Shown here: piece after piece, positions 8,590 through 17,415 of the stretch
How positions within the stretch are numbered: the first letter of the stretch is position 1
Layout: each line of letters starts with the position of its first letter
DNA from: CADEDH01 sp050330635
Lineage (GTDB): Bacteria; Actinomycetota; Acidimicrobiia; Acidimicrobiales; SZUA-35
DNA length: 64,000 bases
Assembly (NCBI GenBank): GCA_050330635.1
Contig: JBHJNQ010000010.1
Location: 4,882-68,881 of the forward strand
Direction of reading: 5' to 3'
Made by a program: the position numbers and the translations under genes
The notes under the pieces: model-generated
What the model was told of the DNA's origin: nothing
The model's database searches: none
Seen by the model: only the letters and a program-made list of their open reading frames with translations

Positions 8590-8980
8590 AGCCGCGGCCG
8601 GGGATCGGTTGTCGGTGTCTCAGGTCGCTCGCACGGCGATGCCGGCGCAGCGGGCGGCGCTGTTGGCGTTGTATGGGGGGGGTGTGCGATCAGTGGGGTG
8701 GGGTGGTCGGCGTGTGAGATGCACCATGTCGAGTTCTGGGAGCACGGTGGGGCCACGGAGGTGGAGAATCTGGTGCCTTGTCTCGGCGGTGGCATCACCT
8801 GATCCACGATCGGGGGTGGCGTCTGGAGATGGACGCCCATCGGACGTTGCGGCTGCGTCGGCCCGACGGGGAACTCCACCGCACCATCCCCGCACCGGTC
8901 CCGATGCTGCAGCGGAGGCGGTCCGATGCCGCTGGCGAGGTTCGGTCCGACCGGGGGGAGGTGCCGGCGGCGGCCTGAGT
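8590..8980 (+). pseudogene. 13E12-type HNH endonuclease remnant (C-terminal part)
   Basis: Pieces in three frames match the C-terminus of the intact gene at 21323: DRLSVSQVARTAMPAQRAAL, then CAISGVGWSACEMHHVEFWE, then SRRWHHLIHDRGWRLEMDAH. At least two frameshifts separate them, one at a run of eight or nine G near 8680. The DUF222 part is missing. The 3' flank (8981-9120) also resembles the flank of the intact copy. Confidence 0.75.
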
Positions 8981-9268
8981 GCAACACCGGTCGGCCGAGG
9001 CGACCGGTCCCAACGGCCCGATGCACCCCAACCCCGGGTGCCGCTCGGGTCGACCCTGGCCCTGCCGCCTCCCGGTCGACAGGGCCCGCCTCGACAGCTC
9101 CTTGACAAGTTCACAGCCTGCCGCCTCGGTCGCCTGCGTCACCCCGAGGGACCTGTCGCCCCGTCGGGCGCTGGCTCGCCACCCGGTGGTGCAGTGCTCG
9201 TCGCGCAGCGGGCAGCTGGCGAGTGGGTCGCTGCGGTCGCTGTCCGACCCCCTGCGTACCTTGGCGAG

Positions 9269-9529
9269 GTGCCCAGGCTGAGCGAGTTCTACGGGATAGC
9301 GATCTACATGTACTTCGTCGACCACAACCCGCCGCACTTCCACGCGATCTACGGTGAGCACGAGGCGCTGATCGCCATCGACGACGGCGAGGTTCTCCGT
9401 GGGAGGCTCCCGAACACGGCCGCTCGTCTCGTGGAGATGTGGCGGGCCGAGCACGTGCCCGAACTCCTGACGAACTGGGCGCTCGCACAGGAACCAGCGC
9501 CCCTCGGCCGGATCGAGCCGTTGGCGTAG
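9269..9529 (+). CDS. DUF4160 protein
   Basis: An 86-residue GTG-started protein. The family core is MYFVDHNPPHFHAIYGEHEA, and the end is LTNWALAQEPAPLGRIEPL. Three bases after its stop comes a DUF2442 gene, the standard companion of DUF4160 genes, which are widely treated as putative toxin-antitoxin pairs. Both are intact here, whereas two other DUF4160 copies in the window (6.5 and 28.1 kb) are fragments. Confidence 0.8.
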   Translation: MPRLSEFYGIAIYMYFVDHNPPHFHAIYGEHEALIAIDDGEVLRGRLPNTAARLVEMWRAEHVPELLTNWALAQEPAPLGRIEPLA

Positions 9530-9532
9530 ACT

Positions 9533-9835
9533 GTGGTGATGGTCGAGCTGGTCCGAGTCAGCCAGGTGGAGGTGATCGCCGAGCGCACACTGCGGGTCGT
9601 CTTCACCGACGGGTTGGTGCGTGAGCTCGATTTTGCTGGTGTGCTCACCGGCGTATTGGCCGAGCTCGACGACGCCGCCGCCTTCGGATCGGTCGCCGTT
9701 GACCCGGTGGCCGGCACCGTCTGTTGGCCGGGTGGCATCGACCTCGACCCCGACGTGCTCCACGGAGACGCACGCCCCGTCACCGCGCCAGCTCCGCGTC
9801 TGATCCGCCAGTACCGAGCAGCACAAGCCGGCTGA
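9533..9835 (+). CDS. DUF2442 protein
   Basis: A 100-residue protein that can start at GTG 9533, GTG 9536 or, more likely, ATG 9539. It shows the family order: VRVSQVEVIAERTLRVVFTD, LDFAGVLTGVLAEL, and VAGTVCWPGGIDLDPDVLHG near the C-terminus. It probably works with the DUF4160 protein just upstream. A second complete copy lies at 28189, and detached tails of the same gene are scattered through the window. Confidence 0.8.
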   Translation: MVMVELVRVSQVEVIAERTLRVVFTDGLVRELDFAGVLTGVLAELDDAAAFGSVAVDPVAGTVCWPGGIDLDPDVLHGDARPVTAPAPRLIRQYRAAQAG

Positions 9836-10226
9836 GCGCCGCTTGTTCTGCGCCGCGCCGGCCCGCACGAGGCCCAGGGACCGCCGTGCTGCCACGTGGC
9901 GCAGAGGCGTCGGCGGCGGCAGGTCGCGGGGATCCCGAGGAGCGGGCCGACCATCGGGCGCACCCAGCATCGCTGACACCTGCCGTCGCCCTGTCGCCAC
10001 CCCCGGTTCGGCCACGCGAGGCGACAGCCTATGTCGTCACCGGTGGGCGGCGGCCTCCGGGATGCCGCACCTCATGCCAAGAACACGGCTGCGACCGGGC
10101 GCGGCCGGTGGCCGCCCTTCGACGTCCTCGTGGCCGGGCTCCCACCGAACGCCGCCACGCCGGCCGGCCGTGACCACCGAGCCCGGTCGACCATGGTCGA
10201 ACCGAGCGTCGGTGGCTCGACCGCAA
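9836..10226. other. Region without a recognisable gene
   Basis: About 390 bases between the DUF2442 gene and the small exported peptide. All open frames here look like composition-driven shadows, and no known fragment was identified. Confidence 0.4.
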
Positions 10227-10394
10227 TCAGTGGCAACAGTCGATGTTGCCCAGCGGCGGCATCGGGTGCAGGATCGCCAGCCCGGTCCCGTCGCCGGTTT
10301 CCACCCCGACCGCGGCTGCTCCGCCGACGCTCAGGGCAGCGGCCAGGCCGAGGGCCACGGCGACCAGCCGGGTGCGGGTGTTCTTCTTCATCAT
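10227..10394 (-). CDS. Small secreted peptide precursor
   Basis: A 55-residue peptide with a strong ribosome binding site (GGAGGGAA) before a double ATG. A basic start (MMKKNTRTR) leads into a hydrophobic, alanine-rich signal segment (LVAVALGLAAALSVGGAAA). The mature part is about 25 residues and ends HPMPPLGNIDCCH, with adjacent cysteines followed by histidine. It could be a structural envelope peptide, a metal-binding peptide or a precursor peptide; no processing genes lie next to it. The coding call rests on the ribosome site and signal peptide. Confidence 0.55.
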   Translation of the reverse strand: MMKKNTRTRLVAVALGLAAALSVGGAAAVGVETGDGTGLAILHPMPPLGNIDCCH

Positions 10395-10581
10395 GTTGGT
10401 TTCCCTCCGTCGTGATCGTCGCCAGCGTTGATCCAGACGTCGTAACCTCGGCCGTGATGCGTGACCTACGTCCCGCGTCCATCCCGCCCCGGGGACTTCG
10501 CCCGACGCCATCAACGCATCCACGACGCGGTGGCCGACGGCATCGCCTCCGTCCTCGACGGCATGTTGGCCGGGCTTCGAC

Positions 10582-10742
10582 GTGGTCGACCTGTTGGTCT
10601 CGCTCGAGAGCTTCGTGGGACGCACCGCCGAGATAGAAGACGCAGCACAGATGGCGGCGGCCAGCGCCGTGAACCTGTGGCAGCTATTCTGGGTTGCGTC
10701 GTCGACCTTGACGACTGGATCCTCGTCGCCGAGATTCGCTGA
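10582..10742 (+). pseudogene. Degraded copy of the hypothetical gene at 14325
   Basis: The frame reads VGRTAEIEDAAQMAAASAVN and then LWQLF, matching ERTAEIEDAAQQAAASTMNL and LWELF at 14.4 kb, and continues with a broken end. The upstream frame (10461-10580) may be part of the same lost gene. Confidence 0.45.
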
Positions 10743-11401
10743 TCGGCGGGAGAGCGACGAAGCGACCGCACTCGACCTCGTGCGGGTCACTTTCGGCGTG
10801 CGGACGCAGATCAGCGTGGTCAGCATCCTCGAGGACGGCCTGCCGCCCGAGCTACGCCAGCGCGGCTGGAGCGGCGTTCGCCGAGGCGGCGCGGGTCGCC
10901 CAGGCCGAGCCCGAGGATCGGGCTCGCCAGCTCGGGTCGCGGAGTCATCAGAGATTCGCAATCGGTGGTATTCGATCAGTGAGAGCAACCGCAAACGGTC
11001 ACCGTGGTAGCCGGCGCCGTTCGCTCGGCCGCTGGTCACGTGCTGTGGAATGACACACTCGCCTCTGCGTTTTCGGGACTTGAGTAGCGGCTGGGGCTCC
11101 GAGCAACTGCTCCTTCGCTGGGGGCAACTTGCTGCTCGACGACCTGTGGGTGTTGATTCCATCAAATGTGGGGACAGAAGACGGCGAGGATGGTCATGGC
11201 CCGGGGTTCACCGGGCTCTTGATCAGGGGGGCCAACACGCCCCCGTCGCACCGGCGACGGGTCGTCACGCTGCGCCCTCGATGGCAGTGAGCCGACAAGC
11301 GGCGACGCAGCCACAACGTGTCACTCGCCGACAACCCCGTGGTCGGTCGTCTCGCCCGGATCGGTTGGCCGCTCAGGCAGCCCCGGCGTGTTTGGCGGTG
11401 C
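10743..11401. other. Decayed region with an HNH scrap
   Basis: No intact gene. Frames at 10,750-11,030 change phase repeatedly. Bases 11,178-11,255 repeat the HNH-gene segment that encodes MVMAxxFxGLLIRGANT, out of any long frame; similar scraps occur near 12,822 and 15,095. Confidence 0.45.
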
Positions 11402-11409
11402 CCTGTCCG

Positions 11410-11823
11410 TCAGAGGCTGATGACCTCGACGAGTTCCTCGAGTGCCTGGAAGTCGTCGGGGTTACGGGTGTAGAGCGGGATGTTTGCTGCGACCGCAGTG
11501 GCGGCGATGAGGAGGTCGACGGCTCGGGCACCTCGAGGCTTGCGCCCGGCCGTGGCGACGGCTGAGAAGACGCGGCCGTAGGCACGGGCGGCGTCGGCGT
11601 CGAAGGGGAGGGGGTCGAAGGTGGCTTCGACTCGCTGGAGTCGGTCTTGACGGCGGCTGCGCTCGTTCGGGTCGTCGGTGGCGTGTGGTCCGGCAGCGAG
11701 CTCGGCGAGCGTGATGGCGCTGACAGCTACCTCGAGGGGTAGTGAGGTGGCCGGGATGTTTTCGAGGTCGATGATCACCGAGGTGTCCAAGAGCCCGCGT
11801 GGCGGTCGAACTCGGCTAGGCAC
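11410..11823 (-). CDS. VapC-type PIN toxin, copy 1
   Basis: A 137-residue PIN-domain protein starting at GTG 11823, inside the end of the antitoxin gene (8-base overlap). Catalytic acidic positions are visible: LLDTSVIIDL at residues 11-20, LAELAAG, and the C-terminal RAVDLLIAATA with TRNPDDF. VapC proteins are Mg-dependent RNases neutralised by the adjacent antitoxin. It is nearly identical to copy 2 at 30818 and to the truncated copy 3 at 19.8 kb. Confidence 0.88.
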   Translation of the reverse strand: MPSRVRPPRGLLDTSVIIDLENIPATSLPLEVAVSAITLAELAAGPHATDDPNERSRRQDRLQRVEATFDPLPFDADAARAYGRVFSAVATAGRKPRGARAVDLLIAATAVAANIPLYTRNPDDFQALEELVEVISL

Positions 11824-12070
11824 GGGGGGTCAGGTCCTGGTCGGCGACCTGGTCGAGATCATGCCGCAGTCGGTCGTAGTCCACGGCGGGAGCTGATCGG
11901 AACAGCTCGATGGCAGCCTCGGCCCGCACGAAACGGCGGCGGCGCAAGGGGCTGAGCTCGCCGATGGGCTCGCCGCTACGGGTGATGATGAAGGTCTCGC
12001 CCTCGATGAGGGCGCGCATGATACGGCCGCTGTCGTTGCGGAGCTCTCGCTGGCTGATCTCGGCGCTCAT
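11816..12070 (-). CDS. Phd/YefM-type antitoxin of VapC copy 1
   Basis: An 84-residue protein starting MSAEISQRELRNDSGRIMRA, the DNA-binding end of Phd/YefM antitoxins, followed by GETFIITRSGEPIGEL. The C-terminus (FRSAPAVDYDRLRHDLDQVA) should wrap the toxin. Twelve bases upstream of the start lies a perfect palindrome (12082-12098) that is probably its autoregulatory operator. Confidence 0.87.
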   Translation of the reverse strand: MSAEISQRELRNDSGRIMRALIEGETFIITRSGEPIGELSPLRRRRFVRAEAAIELFRSAPAVDYDRLRHDLDQVADQDLTPRA

Positions 12071-12081
12071 GCTGCCGAAGT

Positions 12082-12098
12082 GTAGCACATGGTGCTAC
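12082..12098. promoter_or_regulatory. Operator of vapBC copy 1
   Basis: GTAGCAC-ATG-GTGCTAC: a perfect 7-bp inverted repeat with a 3-base centre, directly upstream of the antitoxin start. The same palindrome sits at the same place before copy 2 (31490-31506). Confidence 0.75.
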
Positions 12099-12898
12099 GC
12101 GTCGCTGCCCGCCAGCTCGATCGCTCCCACGGTGTGGGCTGGCCACCCCTCGACCGACTTACCTTGTGGGCTTGCGTGTGGCGGCCCGTGCTGATGTGTT
12201 TCACCTCAGAGGCCCTCGCTCACCGGTCAGGTGAACGTTCGTTCGGCTGGGCCCGCGATCCTGAGCCGCGTCGAGCCTGCGTCGTCTCCGTTGCACGGGC
12301 TCCGTTTCGGCGAGTACGTCGATCCTCAGCTCGGACACGTGGTCACTGCAGTGCGCTTTCGCGAACTCGCCGCCGGCACCCTGCGACGAACAGACCTCGC
12401 CTGAACGACGTCAGGCAACCGCGTCGTCTCTTCGTCTCCTCGTAGCGGATCTGGTGGAGCGGCCTGTCGGCTCGACGGCGCCGATCGAAGTCACCGACCG
12501 TGTCCACGCGTGCAAGCACCGCTCGCCGTCGCTCGAGCCGACGTGCTCGCGGCCGCAGCCGCATCGGTCGGCGTGGATCCGGTCGCCGGCACCGTGTGCT
12601 GGCCCGGGGACATCGACGTCGACCCCGACGTGCTTCACGGCGACGCGCCCGCAGCAGCGCACCGTGGTCCTCGCTTGGTCCGCCAGCATCGGGTCGAGCA
12701 AGCCAGCTGAGCTGGAACACAGTCCACCCAGACAAGGGTCTGGTTGGCGGCGCCACGGCCAGCTCGTCGTGGGTCGCCGACCGAGTCGGCGCCCTGGTCG
12801 GGGAGGTTGCAGGCCGGACGGCGTGGATGGTCACGGCCCGGGGCGTTAACGGGCCCCACTGCGCACACCGCGCCGGAGATACGGCCGTTGTCGTCCGG
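12099..12898. other. Mosaic of gene scraps without an intact gene
   Basis: Recognisable pieces are: 12,225-12,375, matching the region before and after the gene at 7579 (RFGEYVDPQLGHVVTAVRF); 12,565-12,710, the C-terminal half of a DUF2442 gene (VDPVAGTVCWPGDIDVDPDV to RLVRQHRVEQAS); 12,711-12,795, the DUF2442 3' flank also found at 14.8 and 28.5 kb; and 12,822-12,847, an HNH-gene scrap. Nothing has a credible start. Confidence 0.55.
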
Positions 12899-13047
12899 GC
12901 CGATGCCGAAAGCGTCGTGCCACATCCCGCCAGCTGCGCCGCGGCCCACAGCTGCTCGTACCGCAGCACGTTCGGATCGATGACGACGCGCAGCGGGGTC
13001 GTGGACCCAACAGGGGTACGCCACCGTTCGCTGCTGAACCCCGAGGC

Positions 13048-13408
13048 TCAGCGGTTGCGCAGCTCGTCGCGCAGTGATTCGAGGTAGGGCAGCGCCATCT
13101 GATCCTTCGTTCGATTGGCGGCACGCTTCGAGTCGATGATGTCGTCGAGTGATGCGATCCGCACGGAAAGGCCGTCCGCAATCTCGGCCGAGAACGCGTT
13201 GGAATTCCACTCGTCGAAGCCCCCCAAACCTCCAGACGGATTGAAGGCGAGGTCGATATCGCCGAGGTCGGTCACGAGGTTCAGCATCAATGGCATGTTG
13301 GCCAGGAAGGGCCCGTCGAGCCATGGACCACTGACGCGAACCCTCCGACGATGACGTACGCCACGTTCTCCTCGTTCAAGATCTGGCAGATCCGAACGGG
13401 GTCGAATA
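13048..13408 (-). pseudogene. Module A nucleotidyltransferase, copy 2, broken
   Basis: The start codon has changed from ATG to ATA (reading IFDPVRICQILNEENVAYVI). An internal deletion of about 130 bases after VVHGS removes the catalytic aspartate region and shifts the frame; the C-terminal half (FLANMPLMLNLVTDLGDIDL onward) continues in another frame. It is therefore inactive by two independent lesions. Confidence 0.75.
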
Positions 13409-13576
13409 TCAGCGTTCCCGACGGAGCGAGGCCTGCGCTTGCTTCTGGATGGCAAGCATGGTGTTTGCAGCCTCGACCATTGCCCGGACGCGCTCGGGCA
13501 CGGTCATCTCCAACTGCCTGCGGATCTGGCTCACGTCGACCCCTCGGCTGTCCTCGAGCGGCGTTGTCGGCTCCAC
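13409..13576 (-). CDS. Module A small partner protein, copy 2
   Basis: Full-length, 55 residues, GTG start, ending AQASLRRER. Only a few positions differ from the copy at 29721. The reading frame is intact although the partner enzyme next to it is destroyed, which could leave a free regulator. Confidence 0.5.
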   Translation of the reverse strand: MEPTTPLEDSRGVDVSQIRRQLEMTVPERVRAMVEAANTMLAIQKQAQASLRRER

Positions 13577-13609
13577 ATCGCCAGCATACGTGGGGGGTCG
13601 TTGGCTGCG

Positions 13610-13801
13610 ATGACACCGAGTGAACGAGCGGCAGTGGCCTTCGAGATGTCGGCACTCATGCGACCGATGGCGATCGACGGGATCCGCCGTCGCGAACCCG
13701 CCCTGAACCCCAGCCAGACCACGATCCGGCTGATCGAACGACGTCACGGCCCCGACCTGGCGCAGGAGGTGGCCGCATCGCGGGCGAGCCGTGGAGGCTG
13801 A
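13610..13801 (+). CDS. Module B small partner protein, copy 2
   Basis: 63 residues, nearly identical to copy 1 (MTPSERAAVAFEMSALMRPM, then IRRREPALNPSQTTIRLIER). It is divergent from the module A partner, with only 33 bases between their starts, so both promoters must overlap. The downstream enzyme is truncated. Confidence 0.5.
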   Translation: MTPSERAAVAFEMSALMRPMAIDGIRRREPALNPSQTTIRLIERRHGPDLAQEVAASRASRGG

Positions 13802-13922
13802 GCTGCTGTGGATCGTGGTCGCAGCGCTCGATCGCGCCGTCGCCCTCATGCTGACCGGATCGTTTGCGAGCTCCATCCCCGGGCAGCCTCGCGCCACCCG
13901 AGGCCTCGCCGCCGAGGCGTAG
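13791..13922 (+). pseudogene. Module B nucleotidyltransferase, copy 2, truncated
   Basis: 43 codons, ending at TAG 13920, matching copy 1 except that the acidic motif has degraded further (PRATRGLAAEA). The block 12.9-13.93 kb is a near-identical duplicate of 6.57-7.48 kb. Confidence 0.7.
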
Positions 13923-13969
13923 GGCTGGGCGCGGGCCGGGGTGTTGGTGGGCTGCGCGGCGTCGTCGCT

Positions 13970-14180
13970 GCGACAGGCGGGTATCGAGCCCAGTCCGGAA
14001 CTCGTCGCCCGCGCCGACGGTGATCCCGTCAGGGTCGCCGCCTATGTGGCGCACCAGCGGCGATCGTCGGGCACCACGACCGCGGCGTGATCAGCGCCGT
14101 CCTCGCTGCCCAGGTTTCGGCCCACGGGCCCGGTTCGGTGAAGACTTCGATCTTCAGCTCGCAGACCTCGCCTGAGTAGG
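13970..14180 (+). pseudogene. 3' fragment of the gene at 7579 plus broken partner start
   Basis: Bases 13,975-14,090 encode RQAGIEPSPELVARADGDPV and the same end as the intact copy. The following GTG-started frame shifts after about 12 codons and closes at 14,175. It is joined directly to the truncated module B remnant, showing a deletion relative to 7.4-7.9 kb. Confidence 0.6.
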
Positions 14181-14234
14181 GGAGCGATCTCACATCCGAC
14201 GACACCGGGCCAGCCATCGGCCGGGATTACCAGG

Positions 14235-14380
14235 CTCGCCCCCGACGCCACCGTGGTCGCCGCCCCCGCCGGGAACTGTGTCGGGTCGTGGTGCAGCCGA
14301 CGGCGTTTGCGGAGGTGATCGCCTGTGGCGGCGTCGGCATCGCTCCCGACGACACCGTGCACCTGTGACCTGGCACGTCG
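14235..14380 (+). pseudogene. Subtilase (S8) fragment
   Basis: Two frames read ATVVAAPAGNCVG and then VVVQPTAFAEVIACGGVGIA. This corresponds to the subtilisin segment that holds the oxyanion-hole asparagine (AAAGN, then PAxxxEVIAVGAVD). A one-base shift separates the two. Neither the Asp/His nor the Ser catalytic regions are present. A related fragment lies at 18.74 kb. Confidence 0.5.
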
Positions 14381-14648
14381 GCCGGCCGACCTGTCAGTCG
14401 ATCCCGACAGCTTCGTCGAACGCACCGCCGAGATCGAAGACGCCGCCCAACAGGCCGCCGCCAGCACCATGAACCTGTGGGAACTGTTCCGGGGAGGGCT
14501 CGTCGACCCCGACGACCAACTCGTCCAGATCTTCGGGTTCGTGAACGCCCTCCAACTCGGCTCCGCCGTCCCCCTCGAGAAGCGCTACCAGGGCGAACAC
14601 GGCGACTGGATCCTCGTCGGCGAGATCCGCCAATCAGCAGAGGAGTGA
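14325..14648 (+). CDS. Hypothetical protein, probably a fragment
   Basis: A 107-codon frame. From residue 25 it has good protein character (DPDSFVERTAEIEDAAQQAA, NLWELFRGGLVDPDDQLVQI, EKRYQGEHGDWILVGEIR), whereas its first 25 residues are read out of frame from the subtilase fragment. The true start is therefore lost or lies near 14,395. No family is recognised. A more degraded copy is at 10.6 kb. Confidence 0.4.
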   Translation: MAASASLPTTPCTCDLARRPADLSVDPDSFVERTAEIEDAAQQAAASTMNLWELFRGGLVDPDDQLVQIFGFVNALQLGSAVPLEKRYQGEHGDWILVGEIRQSAEE

Positions 14649-14728
14649 CGGGGGCGCCGCCGCCGTTGTCGCTACGACGCGGTGTGCCCTCCGCCCGGTC
14701 TCGGTTGTCGCTATGACGTGGCGCGCCC
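14641..14728. repeat. Repeat with two 40-base units, copy 1
   Basis: GAGTGACGGGGGCGCCG is followed by two units of the type CGGTTGTCGCTACGACGCGG about 40 bases apart. The same arrangement occurs at 19,546-19,668. It joins unlike genes in the two places (a DUF2442 tail here, a vapC fragment there). Confidence 0.5.
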
Positions 14729-14965
14729 ACGGCAGCGCACCGTGCTCCCCGTTTGGTCCGCCAGTACCGGGTCGAGCAAGCCAGTTGAGCCGGAACACAG
14801 TCCACCTGGGCGAGGGTCCGGGCGGGCCGGTCCACGGCCAGCTCGTCGTGGGCCGTCGAGCGAGTCGGCGCCCTGGTCGTGGACGTTGCGCCGTGGATGT
14901 TGCAGCGCTTGGGCGAGGCACCTCCTGCCTGGCTTGTTCGCCTCATGGCTCGCCCTGCCCGACAC
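14729..14965 (+). repeat. DUF2442 tail plus 3' flank, repeated segment
   Basis: It begins with the last codons of a DUF2442 gene (RLVRQYRVEQAS) and continues with about 200 bases of flank that recur at 28,440-28,660 and in part at 12,665-12,795. It contains ACGGCCAGCTCGTCGTGGG, a 19-mer also inside the beta-helix gene at 4,916. Confidence 0.55.
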
Positions 14966-14986
14966 GGGTCAGGGCGGCGGGTCCGG

Positions 14987-15060
14987 TGTCCTGCCCGATC
15001 CGGACAGACGGCTCGGTGGCGGTGGTGAGGGGCGGGTGCTGTCCTGCCCGATCCGGACAG
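14987..15060. repeat. Two copies of the TGTCC-N10-GGACA palindromic element
   Basis: TGTCC-TGCCCGATCC-GGACA occurs at 14987-15006 and 15040-15059, the second extended to a 6-bp stem (CTGTCC/GGACAG). Other copies are at 22075, 22126, 30276 and 30744, with one imperfect at 29032. A flanking G/T-rich stretch (GGTGGCGGTGGTGAGGG) travels with several copies. Bases 15,090-15,185 are a further HNH-gene scrap. Confidence 0.6.
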
Positions 15061-15192
15061 TGCCGTCGAGAAGGTTGCAGTTGGGACGGTGGAAACGGCG
15101 TGGATGGTCATGGCCCGGGGTTTCACCGGGCACCTGATCCGGGGGCCAACACCCGACCGTCGTTCACCAACCAGCAGGTCGGTCACCCGGCG

Positions 15193-17415
15193 TCACCCGC
15201 TGGGCGGGGTCGTGGTGGTGACGTGTCCGGCGACCTCGGTGATGCCAACGTAGGTGTACACGCAGTCCTTGACCTCGGTGCCGCCGGGGACGCCCTGGAA
15301 GAAGACTTGGCCGACGTCGTAGGTGCCGGGGGCGATGTAGCCGTAGTCGAGCAGGACGACGATCCAGGAGCTGGTGGCCTCGAGCGTGGCCCGGGCCTGC
15401 GACCCGGTCATGCCCAACACGTTGGGGAGCGTGAAGCACGCCGGTGCACCGGTCGAGACCGTCACGTTCACCGTGGTACCCCGGCACACCGTGGTGCCCC
15501 CGGCGGGGGAGGTGCGAATGACGACCCCGTTGCCCACCGTGCTGCTCTCCTCGAACAGCTTGTTGACGGTCAACGACTGCGACGCGAATCCGGGCAGCAC
15601 GTCGTCGGCGACCCGGTTGGCCACCACGGGCACGGTGGTCGTGGCACAAGCGTTGATCTGCACCGGGTCGCCGACACAGCTCGACGTCCCGGCAGCCGGC
15701 GTCGAGCCTTCCGCCCGCAGCGAGTCGGCGGCTCCGCTCGTCGGCTCGAACCCGGCGGTGGACAGCGTGCCCTTGGCCGTGCCGACGGTCTGGCCCTTCA
15801 CCGCCGGAACCGTTGCCGCCGTGCAGGTAGCGCCCCCGCCGTCCGAGCCGCCCCCGTCGGTGCTGCCGCCGCCAGTGCTCCCGCCGCCGTCGGTACCGCC
15901 GCCGCCAGTTTCTCCGCCGTCGGTACCCCCATCGGTGTCGCCGTCACCGCTGGCGACCCGGCCGGTGCTGGCATCGCCGTCGGGCCCAGGGTCGTCGGGC
16001 GAGAGGGGGTCGTTGGTGTCGTCGACTGCGTCGGTGGCCGTCGAGTCGAGCACGTCGTCGGCCGACGATCGGGAGCCGTCCACCGCCGCCGTCGACCCGT
16101 CGGTTGCGGGGCCGGCCAGCTCGGGGCGGCCCACGGCGGTGCCCTCGCCGTCGTCGTTGGAAGCCACGGCTCGCCCCCCGGCGATCAGCGCCACCACGAG
16201 CGGGATCGCCAGCAGCATCGCCCACCGGCCGGGCCGGTGGCGACGGGCCGGCTCGACTCGGCGGCGCCCCACCCCGGCAGCGGCCCCGGCCCCGACCTCC
16301 AGCGGTTGGCGTGGCGCCACGGGCGCAGCGGCGACTGTCGCTTCGGCGGCCGACGCTGGGCCCTGCTGGTCGGCGAACGAACCCGGTGCGGCTGTGCCCG
16401 AGGTCGCGGCGTGCGCTGGCCGCTCGGCGACCGTTTCCGCCGAGGCCCCATTGGCCGGCACCGTTACCGCCCCGGCTGCTGCGGCGGGGCTGGCGGGGCT
16501 GGCGAGGCTGGCCGCCGGCCCGGCCCCAGCCGCAGCCGAGGCGTCGGTCACGACCGTGGACGCGCTGCGGGGCGGAGCCGCCGGGCGATTCCCTGCACCG
16601 GTCGGATCGAGGGCGGCCAGCTCGGCCGCGAACTGGCGAGCCGATGTCTGGCGCTCGCCGGGATCCTTGGCCAGCGCCCGTTGGACGATGGCGTTCAGCG
16701 CCTGCGGCGCCAGTGTCTCGGGGAGGTCGGGAGCGGGCTGGGTGAGCAGCCGCCGCAGGAGCGGGTTGAGCGAATCCTCGTTCTCGTTCCAGAACGGCGC
16801 TCGACCGGCGATCATGGTGAACAGCGTCGAGGCCAGCGAGTAGATGTCGGACCGCTCGTCGCGCTGGTTGTCGAACGTCTCCGGTGGGGTGTGGAGCCAG
16901 CTGGCGGTGATCTGGGTCGACGTCGACGCCGTGCTGTCGCGCAGGTAGGCGATACCGAAATCGGTCAAACGGGGGCCGTCTGCGGCGAGGAGGATGTTCT
17001 CCGGCTTGATGTCGCGGTGGAGGATGCCGGCCTCGTGGGCCACCGCCACCGCATCGGCCACCGCCACGATCAGCTCGACGGCCTCGACCCACGGCAGCGG
17101 CCCGTCGGCCAACCGGTCGGCGACCGTGCCCTGCTCCATGAGCTCCATCACCAGGTAGGGGCGACCGTCGGTGGTGGTCCCGGCCCGGTACACGTCGACC
17201 ACGTTCGGGTGGGCCGACAGCTTGCCCATCACCAGGCACTCCCGGTCGAAGCGCCGTTGGTCGTCCTCGTCCAGGGCGCGTGTCAACACCTTCACCGCCA
17301 CCGGGCGGCCGAAACGGCTGTCGGTGGCGGCGTAGACGACGCTGAAGCCACCGCGCCCGATGGGGCGCGCGTCGTCCAGGTCGTCGATGCCGAGATCGAT
17401 CGGTTCGCTCAACAA
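15193..17415 (-). CDS. PASTA-type serine/threonine protein kinase
   Basis: A 740-residue membrane kinase. The N-terminal kinase domain has GRGGFSVVY (P-loop, residues 20-28), VAVKV, catalytic HRDIKPEN (about 134-141) and DFG (about 152). A variable linker follows, then one transmembrane segment (MLLAIPLVVALIAGG, about 395-412) and an acidic, Gly/Ser-rich extracellular stalk (TDGGGSTGGGS type). The last 210 residues are three PASTA-like modules (VPAVKGQTVGTAKGTLSTAG, VPVVANRVADD, LPNVLGMTGSQARATLE). Such kinases sense peptidoglycan fragments or lipid II and control growth and division. No cell-wall or division genes adjoin it, so it is a stand-alone paralogue. Parts of its kinase and linker coding sequence are duplicated at 29.98-30.2 kb. 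Confidence 0.9.
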   Translation of the reverse strand: MLSEPIDLGIDDLDDARPIGRGGFSVVYAATDSRFGRPVAVKVLTRALDEDDQRRFDRECLVMGKLSAHPNVVDVYRAGTTTDGRPYLVMELMEQGTVADRLADGPLPWVEAVELIVAVADAVAVAHEAGILHRDIKPENILLAADGPRLTDFGIAYLRDSTASTSTQITASWLHTPPETFDNQRDERSDIYSLASTLFTMIAGRAPFWNENEDSLNPLLRRLLTQPAPDLPETLAPQALNAIVQRALAKDPGERQTSARQFAAELAALDPTGAGNRPAAPPRSASTVVTDASAAAGAGPAASLASPASPAAAAGAVTVPANGASAETVAERPAHAATSGTAAPGSFADQQGPASAAEATVAAAPVAPRQPLEVGAGAAAGVGRRRVEPARRHRPGRWAMLLAIPLVVALIAGGRAVASNDDGEGTAVGRPELAGPATDGSTAAVDGSRSSADDVLDSTATDAVDDTNDPLSPDDPGPDGDASTGRVASGDGDTDGGTDGGETGGGGTDGGGSTGGGSTDGGGSDGGGATCTAATVPAVKGQTVGTAKGTLSTAGFEPTSGAADSLRAEGSTPAAGTSSCVGDPVQINACATTTVPVVANRVADDVLPGFASQSLTVNKLFEESSTVGNGVVIRTSPAGGTTVCRGTTVNVTVSTGAPACFTLPNVLGMTGSQARATLEATSSWIVVLLDYGYIAPGTYDVGQVFFQGVPGGTEVKDCVYTYVGITEVAGHVTTTTPPSG

